NCBI GenBank assembly: GCA_037974665.1
Contig: CM075764.1
Location: 80,437,825-80,501,824 of the forward strand
DNA length: 64,000 nucleotides
Source of the DNA: Ehretia macrophylla
Taxonomy: Eukaryota; Streptophyta; Magnoliopsida; Boraginales; Ehretiaceae
Direction of reading: 5' to 3'
This document shows, piece after piece, positions 48,064 to 57,893 of the stretch (its first letter is position 1; each line of letters opens with the position of its first letter). The position numbers and the translations under genes are program-made. The notes below the pieces were generated by a model that worked only from the letters and a program-made list of their open reading frames with translations, did no database searches and was not told the DNA's origin.

Positions 48064-48763
48064 TAAAGCTTCGACCTCACACAAAAAAGAGAGTCATGAC
48101 AAGGCTCCACTTTGTTGGAAGTACGGAAAGATTGGGCACTACCAGAACAAATGTATGGTGAAGAAGCGTATTCACGCTCTCGATCTCGATGAAGGTCTTA
48201 AAAGATCTTTATGTCATATCTTCCTTACTCCATCAGACGATGAAGAAGAAGATCTTGAAGTGAACCTCATAGGTTCATATACTTCAGAGGAAGAAAGTGA
48301 TTCAGAATCAGACTCAAAGTCTGAAACAGATGATGAGGAATCCAGTCATCCAAACAAAAAGGAATGTCCCTGCAATGGTGGATGCGAGGATTGCTTCACC
48401 AATAACATTAACGCTCTGGGCTTAAATGTTCTCTCAACCCAAGACAATCTTATTCTTGATCTTATAAATCAGATCCAAGATCCATTTAGTAAAGCTCAAA
48501 TGCTTTCTAAATATATTGAGGTCTCAAAGACTCAAGAGCTAACTCAGCCTCAAAAGGTTGAGCCAGAGGTCAGGCAACCTGATTTCTACTCTTTTAAAAC
48601 AGTTCTTGAAAGAGTTCAAAACTCTCCGAAGACAACAACAAAAGAACCTACAATTGGTGAACTTCGACATGAGGTTCGTGAGATAAAGAATGAACTGCTT
48701 AGCCTCAAAGGCTTATTTCAGGCAGAAGTCATCCTATTACAAAGAACGTGTTACCGATCTTGA
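48064..48763 (+). pseudogene. Pararetrovirus zinc-knuckle and acidic linker
   Basis: Continues the polyprotein in a new frame: Lys/His-rich stretch, degenerate CCHC knuckle (second Cys is Tyr), then a strongly acidic Ser/Glu/Asp tract and CPCNGGCEDC. The 48155-48763 part is open. The tail overlaps the protease frame that starts at 48690. Right-arm partner of 1122-1892. Confidence 0.7.
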
Positions 48764-49154
48764 AGAAGATGCAAATATCTCTACTTGGAGACAACCTGAA
48801 GATCAATATCTTCCAGAACGACCTGATTACCTCATGACTCCAGAATGTCCAGAGTCATCTGCCCAAGGAGAAATCAAAGAAAAGGCCTTGGTCATTAATG
48901 AGCCAAGTAGTGAAGAAAAGGCGCTCAAAGCACCTGAATTGGCCTTATTAAATTGGGTCAATGTTATAGAAAGAGTTACTATGTTCAAATGGTACTCTGA
49001 ACTTACTCTTATAATCAAAGGAGAGAACAAAGTAAAAACGATAGTCTTAATAGACTCAGGAGCAGATCTGAACTGCATAAGAGAAGGCTTAATTCCAGCC
49101 AAATACCTTGAGAAAACAAGTCAAGGACTATCTCAAGCAGTAGTACTCCCTTGA
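48690..49154 (+). pseudogene. Pararetrovirus aspartic protease
   Basis: 154 codons with the catalytic motif VLIDSGADLNC near residue 125. A TGA at 49152 ends the frame. The rest of the protease (HPVILGNPFLHSLFPI) follows in another frame at about 49160-49450. Retropepsin-type proteases release capsid and RT from the polyprotein; this copy is broken. Confidence 0.75.
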
Positions 49155-50924
49155 GAATTTAGTATAAAGTTTCCGATGCAGCTATCTGTCGAGGAAACAC
49201 TTGTCTTAAACTTCCATTTCTCATGGTTCCAAGGTTATCCCATCCTGTTATTCTCGGAAACCCGTTTCTTCATTCCTTATTTCCGATTCATAAAATTGAT
49301 AAGTCGGGAATTGAAGCAAAAATCCAAGGAATACCTTTTAAACTCCCTTTCATGTCCGAACCAAATGAAAGATCCTTGATACACTTTCAGAGGTTATCAC
49401 CTCAAAAGAAAACTTCTTACTTTTTCTCAAAGAAGAAATCAGTTTTCGTCAAGTGAAAGAAGAACTCAATAGTCCTAAAATGATTGAGAAAATTCGCTTC
49501 CTCGATGATCTTATCAAAAAAGAAGTTTGTGCAGAAGACCAAATGCTTTTTGGGGGAGGAAGAGGCATGTGGTTGAATTACCATATGAGCCGAATTTTGA
49601 TGAAAGATCAATCCCTACAAAGGCCCGACCAATTGCTATGGGTCCTAGATTTCTTGAACTATGCAAGAAGGAGATTGCTGAATTACAGTAGAAAGGTCTC
49701 ATTAGACCTAACTACAGCCCATGGAGTTGTCCAGCGTTCTATGTGGAGAATGCAGTAGAATTAGAAAGAGGAGCTCCAAGGCTAGTTATCAATTATAAGC
49801 CCTTGAACAAGGCTTTAAGGTAGATTAGGTATCCTTTACCTAATAAAAGAGATCTACTCAACAGATTGCTCAAAGCAAATCTATTCTCAAAATTTTATAT
49901 GAAATCTGGATATTGGCAGATTCAGATCAAAGAAGAAGAAAGGTACAAAACAGCATTCACAGTACCTTTTGGGCATTTTGAATGGAAAGTAATGCCATTT
50001 GGGTTAAAGAACGCCCCTTCAGAATTTCAGAGAATAATGAATGAAATATTTAACCCATATTCAGAATTCATTATTGTCTACATTGACGATGTGCTAGTTT
50101 ATTCTCAAAGCATTGATCATCATATTAAACACTTAAAAGTGTTTATTCAGGCCACTAAGCAAGCAGGATTAGCAGTCTCAGCAAAGAAGGTCAAAACCTT
50201 TCAAACAGAGATCAGATTTCTGGGCCACAACATTACTCAGGGATCAATTATCCCTATTGACAAAGCAATTGAATTTGCAGATAAGTTCCCTGATGAACTT
50301 AAGGAGAAAACACAATTGCAAAGGTTTCTTGGAAGTCTTAATTATGTTGCAGACTTCTATCCCAGTTTAGCCCAAGATTCCAAGTTACTATACGCGCAGC
50401 TAAAAAAGAATCGCAAGCCATGGACAATGGAGCATACGAAGGCGGTCCAAGGCATTAAAATAAAAGTCAAGGTTCTTCCTTGTCTCATCCTCTCAGATCC
50501 AAAAGCCTTCAAAATAGTTGAGACAGATGCGTCTGAACTTGGCTATGGCAGAATCCTTAAACAGAGGATTCAAGAAAAAGAAAAGTTGGTTCGCTTTACT
50601 TCAGGCCTATGGAAACCAGCTCAACAAAACTACTCGACCATTAAAAAAGAAATTCTTGCTATGGTCCTTTGCATTTCAAAATTTGAAAGTGATTTATTAA
50701 ATCAAATTTTTTTGCTAAGAATCGATTGCAAATCTGCAAAAGATGTCTTAATTAAAGATGTGAAAAACCTTGCTTCAAAACAGACTTTTGCTAGATGGCA
50801 AGGACTTTTATCAACTTTCGACTTTGATATCGAGTTTATTAAAGGAGATACTAACTCTTTACCTGATTTCTTAACCAGAGAATTTCTCCAGAACTCTAAT
50901 GGCAGACAGATCACCCAATCCTAA
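49155..50924 (+). pseudogene. Pararetrovirus RT and RNase H
   Basis: The protease tail and RT N-terminus (49155-49865) are spread over shifted frames with in-frame TAG codons near 49689 and 49820. From 49821 the frame is open to 50924 and carries RT motifs FSKFYMKSGYWQI, VMPFGLKNAPSEFQ and the catalytic YIDDVLVYS. RNase H begins at a TDAS motif (about residue 220 of the 49866-50924 frame) and ends with a DTNSLPDFLTRE segment. No integrase follows. Copies DNA from the pregenomic RNA in functional relatives. Confidence 0.85.
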
Positions 50925-52002
50925 AAGGATCAGGGATATTCCATCGTCTTCTCAAAAGAAGGACGAAGTTGATGACTCACTCTCACAAGATGCTTATGCA
51001 AGAGCTGACCCTCACAGTCAGGGAAAACATCCTTTCATCATCACTGGGCATCATCCATTATACATTGCTGAAGAGAGCAATATCAGAATGGCCCCAAATC
51101 AGATTGCAAAAATTGAACTAAAGAACGACATTCTTCCTCAATATGGTCAAAAGAATGTTTATTTTTATCAACAGATTCTCATAGAATCAGGATCAGTAAC
51201 GTTCAACCCAACTTGGAGAACGAAATCTACTGAAGAAGTAGCATACTGCACGATCTCAATTAGATCGATACTTAATCCAGCAGACTGGGGTGACGATCTC
51301 TTCACAGAGAAAAGGTTAAAGTATTATGCTTTTCATCCCAAGGTTTATAAATATTTTGATTATGTGTCTGCCTAGGAGCTTGCTCTTCTTTACGAGAACA
51401 GACAAAGAAAACATACATGGTTCATTCAGTTTCGCCTTGAGGACCATGATCAGACTTTTCCTCAATGGTTTTTAAACTGGTACAAAACTTGGGGTCTTTT
51501 CCCCTCTAGTATTCCAATGTTCATTCGTAAACTTTATGAAGACTTCATTCAGTCATTCCCTACTGAAGTTAAAGAAGGAATCATTGGCCTTCTTAATTTT
51601 GTCTTAATTGAACAAATTCCCTGGATTGTTAAATGGGATTATGTGCTAGAAATAATTCCAGAGGTATGTATGGACAGGCTCAAAGCCTCTCATGTCTGGC
51701 TTTGCAGACGAGTCATGATCAAATGGTGGACTATGTTTCACTTCGAAGGAAAAACTGTTCGAAAGAAAGGAATTGCACCACCACCTGATTCCCCACCTTT
51801 AGATCTCAAAGATCTTTTCAAGGACCTACTGTCCTCCACGCCTAAAAAGGCTCTTCGTGATTCACTCACAGCTGCCCTTAAAGAAATAAAGAAGGGAAAA
51901 GCCACTGATAATCTGTATCAAGACTCACAAGACCCCTATGATGAAACAGATGACACTGATGGCGATGCCTACATGCAAGACTTTATGTCTCATTTGGGGT
52001 AG
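50899..52002 (+). pseudogene. Unrecognised ORF downstream of RNase H (one in-frame stop)
   Basis: 368 codons starting at an ATG that overlaps the RNase H frame by 26 bases in a +1 frame. A single TAG at 51373-51375 splits it (50899-51375 and 51517-52002 are in the same frame). The N-terminal half has beta-rich wording (HPFIITGHHPLYIAEES, IAKIELKNDILPQYGQ). The second half is Trp/Phe-rich (WFLNWYKTWGLFPSS, VWLCRRVMIKWWTMFHF) and then ends in an acidic tail (DETDDTDGDAYMQDF). I do not recognise the family. The position after RT/RNase H is where some caulimovirids carry a translation transactivator or inclusion-body protein, but no motif supports that. Confidence 0.6.
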
Positions 52003-52051
52003 GTGAAGTGTCGGCAAGAAAAAAATGAATAAAGCAGAAAGCAGACAACAA

Positions 52052-52183
52052 GACTTAAAGTAGTCTTTAGGAAAAGCAAAAAGAAGAAAAAGACTTAAAG
52101 TCTTTTGTCATCTACCAAAAGCAGAAATGAAAAGGACTTAAAGTTCTACCGTGACTTAAAGCAAAAGCATGATGACTCAAAAG
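52052..52183 (+). promoter_or_regulatory. Repeated GACTTAAAG motifs, enhancer-like
   Basis: Four exact GACTTAAAG copies (52052, 52092, 52135, 52153) and one variant GACTCAAAAG (52174) lie 120-250 bp upstream of a TATA box. Spacing is 40, 43, 18 and 21. Placement matches that of enhancer elements of caulimovirid promoters, but the motif itself is not one I know. Confidence 0.5.
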
Positions 52184-52304
52184 TCTTTACCTACTGGCCC
52201 CACCGGTTGTTGGCAATCCAACTTTTTCTAAAGCTGAATTATAGCTTTTGTCTTTCACTCTTGTTGTTGGTGTGTTAGGTATCGATTGTACCGCCTCCTT
52301 CTCC

Positions 52305-52312
52305 TATAAAAG
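52305..52312 (+). promoter_or_regulatory. TATA box of pararetrovirus promoter
   Basis: TATAAAAG in a CTCC...GAAGG context. The terminal repeat starts at 52351, about 40 bases downstream, consistent with a transcript start in between. Confidence 0.65.
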
Positions 52313-52350
52313 GAAGGCCATAGTTTTAGTTTGAGCATCCGAAAATTCAT

Positions 52351-52512
52351 TCTCAGTTTTAAAGCTTCCTTTGTTATATAGAAGTTTGCTTTCGTTTCTC
52401 TTTCTGCAGCCCTCTTACATTTTGTAAGTTCCATCTCTATCAATATATGTTGAAGTATTTTTAAGTCATTTCCTGGCGCACTTTGTATCAGTTTTAAATT
52501 AATTTGCAATTA
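52351..52512 (+). repeat. 3-prime terminal repeat of pararetrovirus
   Basis: Direct repeat of 44997-45158. It ends exactly at the left half of a perfect 16-bp inverted repeat. Confidence 0.75.
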
Positions 52513-52538
52513 ATAAGCGAAGTAATTGCAAATTAATT
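52497..52538. repeat. Perfect 16-bp hairpin at pararetrovirus end
   Basis: Arms 52497-52512 and 52523-52538 are exact reverse complements with a 10-base loop. The loop and right arm resemble the inverted form of the sequence just after the 5-prime terminal repeat (45145-45170), suggesting a fold-back at the junction. Confidence 0.75.
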
Positions 52539-53204
52539 GTCCTGGCCGAGGACTTAATCATTCAACAACCGAAATAAGATCGCATAGGACATCGCCTCAC
52601 GTCAGAGGTTAAAGGATCCTATCTTGACAACTACCTGTCAGTTCATACCACAAAACTAAAACGCAAAAGGCCATAACCCACCTTATGGAAGACAGGTATT
52701 GTCCAAACATCGTATTTAGCCCCCTGATATAACCGGCAACCGTAATTCCTCAAGTCAAAGGATTAATTTGTACAATTTGCAACGAATAACAAACTATTAG
52801 TCCAAAGTCATGTAGTTTGTTATTCTGGTCACATTCAGTGATTCGTTCAACTAACAATCACCCATATATAAGTCAATCGCATCTCTTTGCTGTTATGGCA
52901 CAAGGCTCACCACCCTTTATCATTAACATCTCTAAGTGGTATCAGAGCGCATGTTTAGTTATCAGCCGAGGTATTCTCGAAATGTGGGTAGTGGTTTTAT
53001 TATGAAAGTATGTATGAAGTGAAAGAAAGTGAAATATGTGTTAAAATGATTAAGTGATTATGTGATTAAGTGACTATGTGAATATGTGATGAACTTGTTT
53101 ATGTGATTAATACTTAAGTGATTTATGTGCTTTACGTGAGTTTGTTGCCTATGTGCTATAGACTGTCTATGTGTTATAACCTATGCTAACTCTTTAATAG
53201 TAGA
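52539..53204 (+). other. Unassigned region with primer-site-like motif
   Basis: No gene seen. TGGTATCAGAGC lies at 52938-52949 and a CCATATATAAG stretch at about 52863, so the upstream 400 bp may be an LTR end. It does not match the Tekay 3-prime LTR at 58986, so it is either a different element or a recombined 5-prime end. Bases 53040-53130 carry several copies of a GTGATTAAGTG/TATGTGATTA motif. Confidence 0.45.
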
Positions 53205-54416
53205 ATGGCGGGTCGACCGAGAACACAGGGTATGCCCTAAGGTGATGATGAGGCACCAGGTCAGGCGGCACCAGGAAGAGGCCAGGGGTATGACCGTCTA
53301 GCAGTGGCTATGGACCGTATAACCGAGGTCATAGTGGGTCAGGCATAGATATTGGCGGGGCAGGCTGCTCAGGCACAGGCTGTGTAGGCTCAGATGTTGA
53401 ACACACAGGGTGGTTATCATTGGCGTAGTACATTAAAGGAATTTCTGGGTTATTATCTACCGAGATTCCAGGGCGAGCCGGATGATAAAAAGGCAGAGGC
53501 TTGGATCAACAAAATTGAGAAGATATTTGATCCTTTGGATTACACTGATGAGAGGAAAGTTACATTTGCGGTTTATTTGTTTGATGACGAGGCTGAACAG
53601 TGGTGGCGTACAGTGAAATCTGGTTGGGAGGCACAAGGTACTCCTTATGTTTGGGATTCATTTCTTAGGGCGTTCCGAGCTAAGTACGTACCGAGGATTG
53701 CGCGGGAACGAAGAGAGGCGGAGTTCCTGTCTTTGGTTCAGGGTGATACTACAATGGCCCAGTATGAGGCCAATTTTACCAGGCTGTCCCGGTATGCATC
53801 AAAATTTGTAGCAAATCAGGAGCGTAAGACTCGGAGGTTTGTTTTGGGATTAAGGCCAGAGATTCTGGATGCAATGGCCCTGATTCAGTATGATGTGTTT
53901 TCAGAGGCCTTTGATGCAGCTTCTAGGTTAAAGAAGAGGAAAGGGAAACATATTGGTCCTAGTCAGCCTAGTAAGAGGCCATTTCAGCTGCAGAGTCAGC
54001 AGGGTGTGTATAGGGCTCTAGTGCAACAGGTTGTGTACAGGCCACTAGTACATCAGAGCTCTTTTAGACCTCAGGGCCAGCAGGGTTTCTATAGGCCTCA
54101 GTTTCAGCAGGGGTCCTACCAAGCTCAGTCACAGTACAAGCCAGCCCAGTCTCAGGGTCAATATAAGCCTAGCATTGCGAGACCTCAGCAACAGGCTGGT
54201 ACAGCTACTTTTTCAGCTTCTGGGTCTTCAAAGGGCAGTGTTAGTGCTTCGTCACCGCAGTGTTCTTACTGTAAACGTCAAGGCCATTTGGAGGCCAATT
54301 GTAGGGTAAAGGCAGGAACATGTTTAGGTTGCGGTAGCAACCAACACAAGGCGAGGGATTGTCCTAGATTTCAGAGGTCTGAGGGTCGGCCAGTGACCCA
54401 GGGTTATCAAGGTTGA
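53205..54416 (+). pseudogene. Tekay-like gypsy gag (element T1)
   Basis: ATG at 53205 with three in-frame stops (TAA 53238, TAG 53346, TAG 53385), then open from 53388. Gag core: FQGEPDDKKAEAWINKIEKI, FDDEAEQWWRTV, MAQYEANFTRLSRYA. A Gln-rich linker with repeated QQGxYRP-type units follows (about residues 195-270 of the 53394 frame), and then two zinc knuckles (CSYCKRQGHLEANC and CLGCGSNQHKARDC). It forms the particle shell in intact relatives. Confidence 0.85.
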
Positions 54417-55990
54417 CCTACCGGTGGTTCACCTCAGCAGCAGCGGGTTCAGGCTCGGGCCTACGCAGTAGATTTGGAGGAAGCACCTGAGGCAGCAGCA
54501 GTTGTGGAAAGTAACTTCCTTATACTCGATCAACTTGTTAAAAATGTTGATTGATTCTGGTGTTACACATTCTTTCATTACACCTACTTGTGTGCAACGT
54601 GTTAATATGCAACCTGAAAGATTGCCTTATGTGGTTGAGATTAGTACTTCTTTGATTGAAAAATATGTGATTGACTTAGTATGTAAAGACTGTAAAATAT
54701 ATGTTAAGTGTCAGGACTTTCCTTCAGACCTTATTTTATTTCCTATCCGGGGGTATGATGTTATCTTGGGTATAGACTGGCTTTCTAAGTACGATGCCCT
54801 GTTAAACTGTAGAACAAATTTGGTACGATTTTGGTTGCCAGATTATCCAGTGGTTGAGGTAGCAGGGAACCGAGATGCTAAGACAAGTTTTATTATCTCA
54901 TCAACTAAAGCTATTAAGCTGGTGAGTAAGGGGTGCTCGGGTTATCTAGTTTATTTGATCAACAAGCCATCTGATCAGCTTAAGCAAGAGGAAGTTCCTA
55001 TAATTCGGGAATATCCCAATGTATTTCCCGAGGAGTTGTCAGGATTGCCGCCAGAGAGAGATGTTGAGTTTGTGATTAATCTGATTCCCGGTACTCAATC
55101 TATTTCTAAATCAGCGTACCGGATGGCACCAGTTGAGCTTAAAGAGCTGAAAACTCAATTGAATGAGTTATTAGAGAAGGGTTTCATTCAGCAGAGTTCT
55201 TCACTGTGGGGAGCACCTATTTTATTTATGAAGAAGAATGATGGTAGCTTGAGATTATGTATTAATTATCGTGATTTGAATCAAGTGACCATCAAGAACA
55301 AGTATCCTTTATCACCGATTGACGAGTTGTTTGATCAACTTCAGGGATCCAAAGTCTACTCTAAGTTTGACTTAAGGCAGGGGTATTATCAGCTTCGGAT
55401 TCGTACAGAGGATGTTCAAAAGTCTGCTTTCAGGACTCAGTACGGGCATTATGAATTTGTAGTTATGCCCTTTGGACTAACTAATGCACCGGTAGCATTC
55501 ATGGATTTTATGCATCGGATCTTTTAGTCATACTTGGACTAGTTCATGGTAATCTTTATTGATGATATCTTGGTTTATTCTAAGACTGAATCGGAGCACG
55601 AGCAACATCTACGACTTATTCTACAGAAGCTGCAAGAGCATCAGTTGTTTGCGAAGTTCAGCAAATGTGAATTCTAGCTGCAACAAATATCTTTTCTTGG
55701 CCATGTGATTACTCAAAGCGGTATTTCTATAGACCCCATTAAGATTGAAGTGGTGATGTCTTGGAAAAGTCCAAAGAATGTTTCGGAGGTTCGTAGCTTC
55801 CTTGGCTTGGCATGTTATTATCGTAGGTTTGTGAAGGACTTTTCTAAGATTGCAAGGCCCCTTTCTAAGTTAACTCAGAAATGAACCAGCTTTACATGGG
55901 ATGAGAAATGTGAGAGTAGGTTTTAGGAGTTGAAAAAGAGATTGACTATCGCTCCAGTGCTTGTTCTTCCAGAGGGAACCGATAATATGG
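54417..55990 (+). pseudogene. Tekay-like gypsy protease and RT (T1)
   Basis: Open frame 54502-55527: protease ([27 protein letters not shown]), RT entry ([20 protein letters not shown]), [12 protein letters not shown] and [13 protein letters not shown]. The frame then meets TAG codons at 55525 and about 55538, and others at about 55675, 55882 (TGA) and 55924. These mostly sit at positions where relatives have Gln or Trp. The catalytic [12 protein letters not shown] is present at about 55550. Confidence 0.85.
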
Positions 55991-56826
55991 TTATCTATAG
56001 CAATGCATCCAAGGAGGGCTTGGGTTGTGTACTTATGCAGAATGGTCGGGTTATATTGCCTATGCTTCTAGAAAGTTGAAGCCGTTTAAGGTGAACTATC
56101 CGACTCATGATCTTGAGTTGGCAGTAATTGTATTCGCACTTAAAAAGTGGCGTCATTATCTGTGGGGCAGTAAGTTTGAGATTTTCACTGATCATAAAAT
56201 TCTGAAGTACTTGTTCTCACAGAAGGAGTTGAATATGCGACAGCGGAGGTGGATGGAACTTCTCGGAGATTACAATTGTTCTATCAATTATCTGCCTAGG
56301 AAGGCAAATGTTGTAGCAGATGCTCTTAGCCATAAGGTGAGTATTGCTTGCTTGGTTGTGAAGAAGTGTGAGGTTCTTAAGGAAGTTAGTTATTGGAGAC
56401 CAGAGTTGACTCAGGTTAGGGTGATGTGTTCACATCTTTGTATTCAACCTTTATTGCTTTCTCATATTAGAGAAGCTCAGCAACTTGACTCAAAACTTCA
56501 GAAGATCAAGGATTAGATCATGGATGATCAGTCTGACTTCAAATTACATGAAGATAGTATTCTTCGGTTTCGGAACAGGGTGTGTGTTCTCGATGAACCA
56601 GGTTTGAGGAGAGGTATTCTGGAGGAGGCTCATAATTCTAAGTACACAATTCATACCGATGGAAATAAGATGTATCGGGATTTGAAACAACATTATTGGT
56701 GGAATAACATGAAAATGGAGGTTGCTCAGTTTGTATCCAGATGTTTGACTTGTCAGCGGGTGAAGGCAGAACATCAACGACCCGCAGAGTCACTTCAGCC
56801 GTTGGCAATACCGAAATGGAAGTGGT
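55991..56826 (+). pseudogene. Tekay-like RNase H and integrase zinc finger (T1)
   Basis: RNase H: YSNASKEGLG, then a frame change, LELAVIVFALKKWRHYLWG, FTDHKILKYLFSQKELN and ANVVADALSH. Integrase H2C2 finger: HNSKYTIHTDGNKMYRDLKQ and CLTCQRVKAEHQ. A TAG at 56514 separates them. The frame is interrupted at 56827-56841 by a LINE insertion with a target-site duplication. Confidence 0.85.
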
Positions 56827-57893
56827 AACATATTACGATGGTCTCAGTTATGTTTCAAGCACAATTGGTATCCCACTTGATTTACTTACCAAAGATGGTC
56901 TCAGTTATGTTTCAAGCACAATTGGTATCCCTCTTCAGATGGATTCAAAAACGGCCTCCCGTTCTCATCTCGGGTATGCAAGAGTTTGTGTTGAAATGAA
57001 TATTCAAAAGGATCTTCCAGACAGAACCTTTGTTGAGCTCCCTAAAGGAGGTTTGGCTGAAATTGAGATTCAATATGATTGGACTCCACTCAAATGTTCT
57101 CATTGCAACGTTGTTGGACATGACACATCCTCATGTCCTAATTCTATTGAGGAGAAAGTGAATAATAATGTCACTAGTTCAAATTTGGATTGGACTGATG
57201 TTGGTAAGAAACCGAGAAGGAGACGTGGTGCTTCCCGCAAAGAGAATAAGGGTAATGCGAACAGATTTAATGTTCTCAATGTTATTGATGAGGATAATGA
57301 TGAACCTTCTCTTGATCGTTCTCAGAAAAACAATTCCAATTCTGGGAATCTTGGCAATCATCAAGGTACGGGAGTTTACCATGGACAACAGAAGTCCCAA
57401 ATGAAAAAGGTCACTTATTCAGCCAAGCCTTCAAATGGGACTAATGTGAGTATCCCTAAGCTTCAAAATTCTAGAAACCAAGCTCAGAAAATGTCGGTCA
57501 CCCCGTTCCCACCACAAGTTTCTAAAGCCAAAAATTCCACAACTGCTGCAGGCAAAGTCATTTCAAATTTCAGTTCTTCTGGCAAGGAAAATTCCGTTGC
57601 CTCAACTTCAAGAGTTAAATCCTCTTTTGACTATACTCGGGCAGTCCAAGGCATCTTCAATGGAAGACCACCTGATCAAAAAACTCAATGATGATGTTGT
57701 TTCACTTGCCCGTTTTCATGTTTTTCTTTTGTAACTTACGGTCTGCAACCGATCTGATTTTCTCGCTTCTTCATTTTTCTTGTTTATGACACCAGTTGTC
57801 ATATAGTTTGTACTTTGATGTACTTTTTCTTTTTCTTTCAATAAAATCCCACTGAATTAACAAAAAAAAAAAAAAAAAAACATATTACGATGG
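56827..57893 (+). mobile_element. ORF1-only LINE copy 3 with target-site duplication
   Basis: The inserted unit (about 56842-57880) is flanked by direct repeats AACATATTACGATGG at 56827-56841 and 57879-57893. The empty site is preserved in Tekay copy T2 (62805-62825, minus strand), so the insertion is exact. The unit ends with an A run of about 19. It has ORF1 sequence but no ORF2. The 5-prime end carries a 57-bp tandem duplication (the DGLSYVSSTIGIPL segment twice). Confidence 0.95.
56842..57691 (+). CDS. LINE ORF1 C-terminal two thirds, copy 3 (partial)
   Basis: Open through to TGA at 57689. Order: end of the DUF4283-like domain (SRSHLGYARVCVEMN, LPKGGLAEIEIQYDW), an intact CX2CX4HX4C knuckle (CSHCNVVGHDTSSC, residues about 125-138 of the 56741 frame), PRRRRGAS basic patch, Asn/Ser-rich tail and terminal FDYTRAVQGIFNGRPPD. 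Best-preserved protein of the family. The N-terminus is missing; the in-frame ATG at 56741 belongs to the gypsy host sequence, so there is no native start. Confidence 0.75.

Larger units (their letters stand above)
35257..49884. repeat. Right arm of giant inverted repeat IR1
   Basis: Reverse-complement partner of bases 1-14627. The inner boundary is abrupt: at about 35257 the sequence switches from a minus-strand gypsy protease/RT fragment to the polypurine tract and LTR shared with the left arm. The true arm may extend past 49884, since its partner would lie left of the window. The spacer between the arms is about 20.6 kb and contains different elements, so this is not a simple read-through palindrome. 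Where the arms differ, this copy is often the less damaged one for the pararetrovirus polyprotein. Confidence 0.95.
44997..52512 (+). mobile_element. Endogenous pararetrovirus (Caulimoviridae-like), full-length-like copy
   Basis: About 7.5 kb with the order: terminal repeat, tRNA-iMet primer site, movement domain, capsid-like domain, zinc knuckle, aspartic protease, RT, RNase H, an unrecognised ORF, a promoter-like region with a TATA box, and the terminal repeat again. No integrase is seen. The movement domain plus the lack of integrase separates it from LTR retrotransposons. Gene order (movement first, one long polyprotein) is closest to what is known for petuviruses. Several stops and frameshifts show it is a decayed genomic copy. 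Part of it (to 49884) lies in the IR1 arm. Confidence 0.85.
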
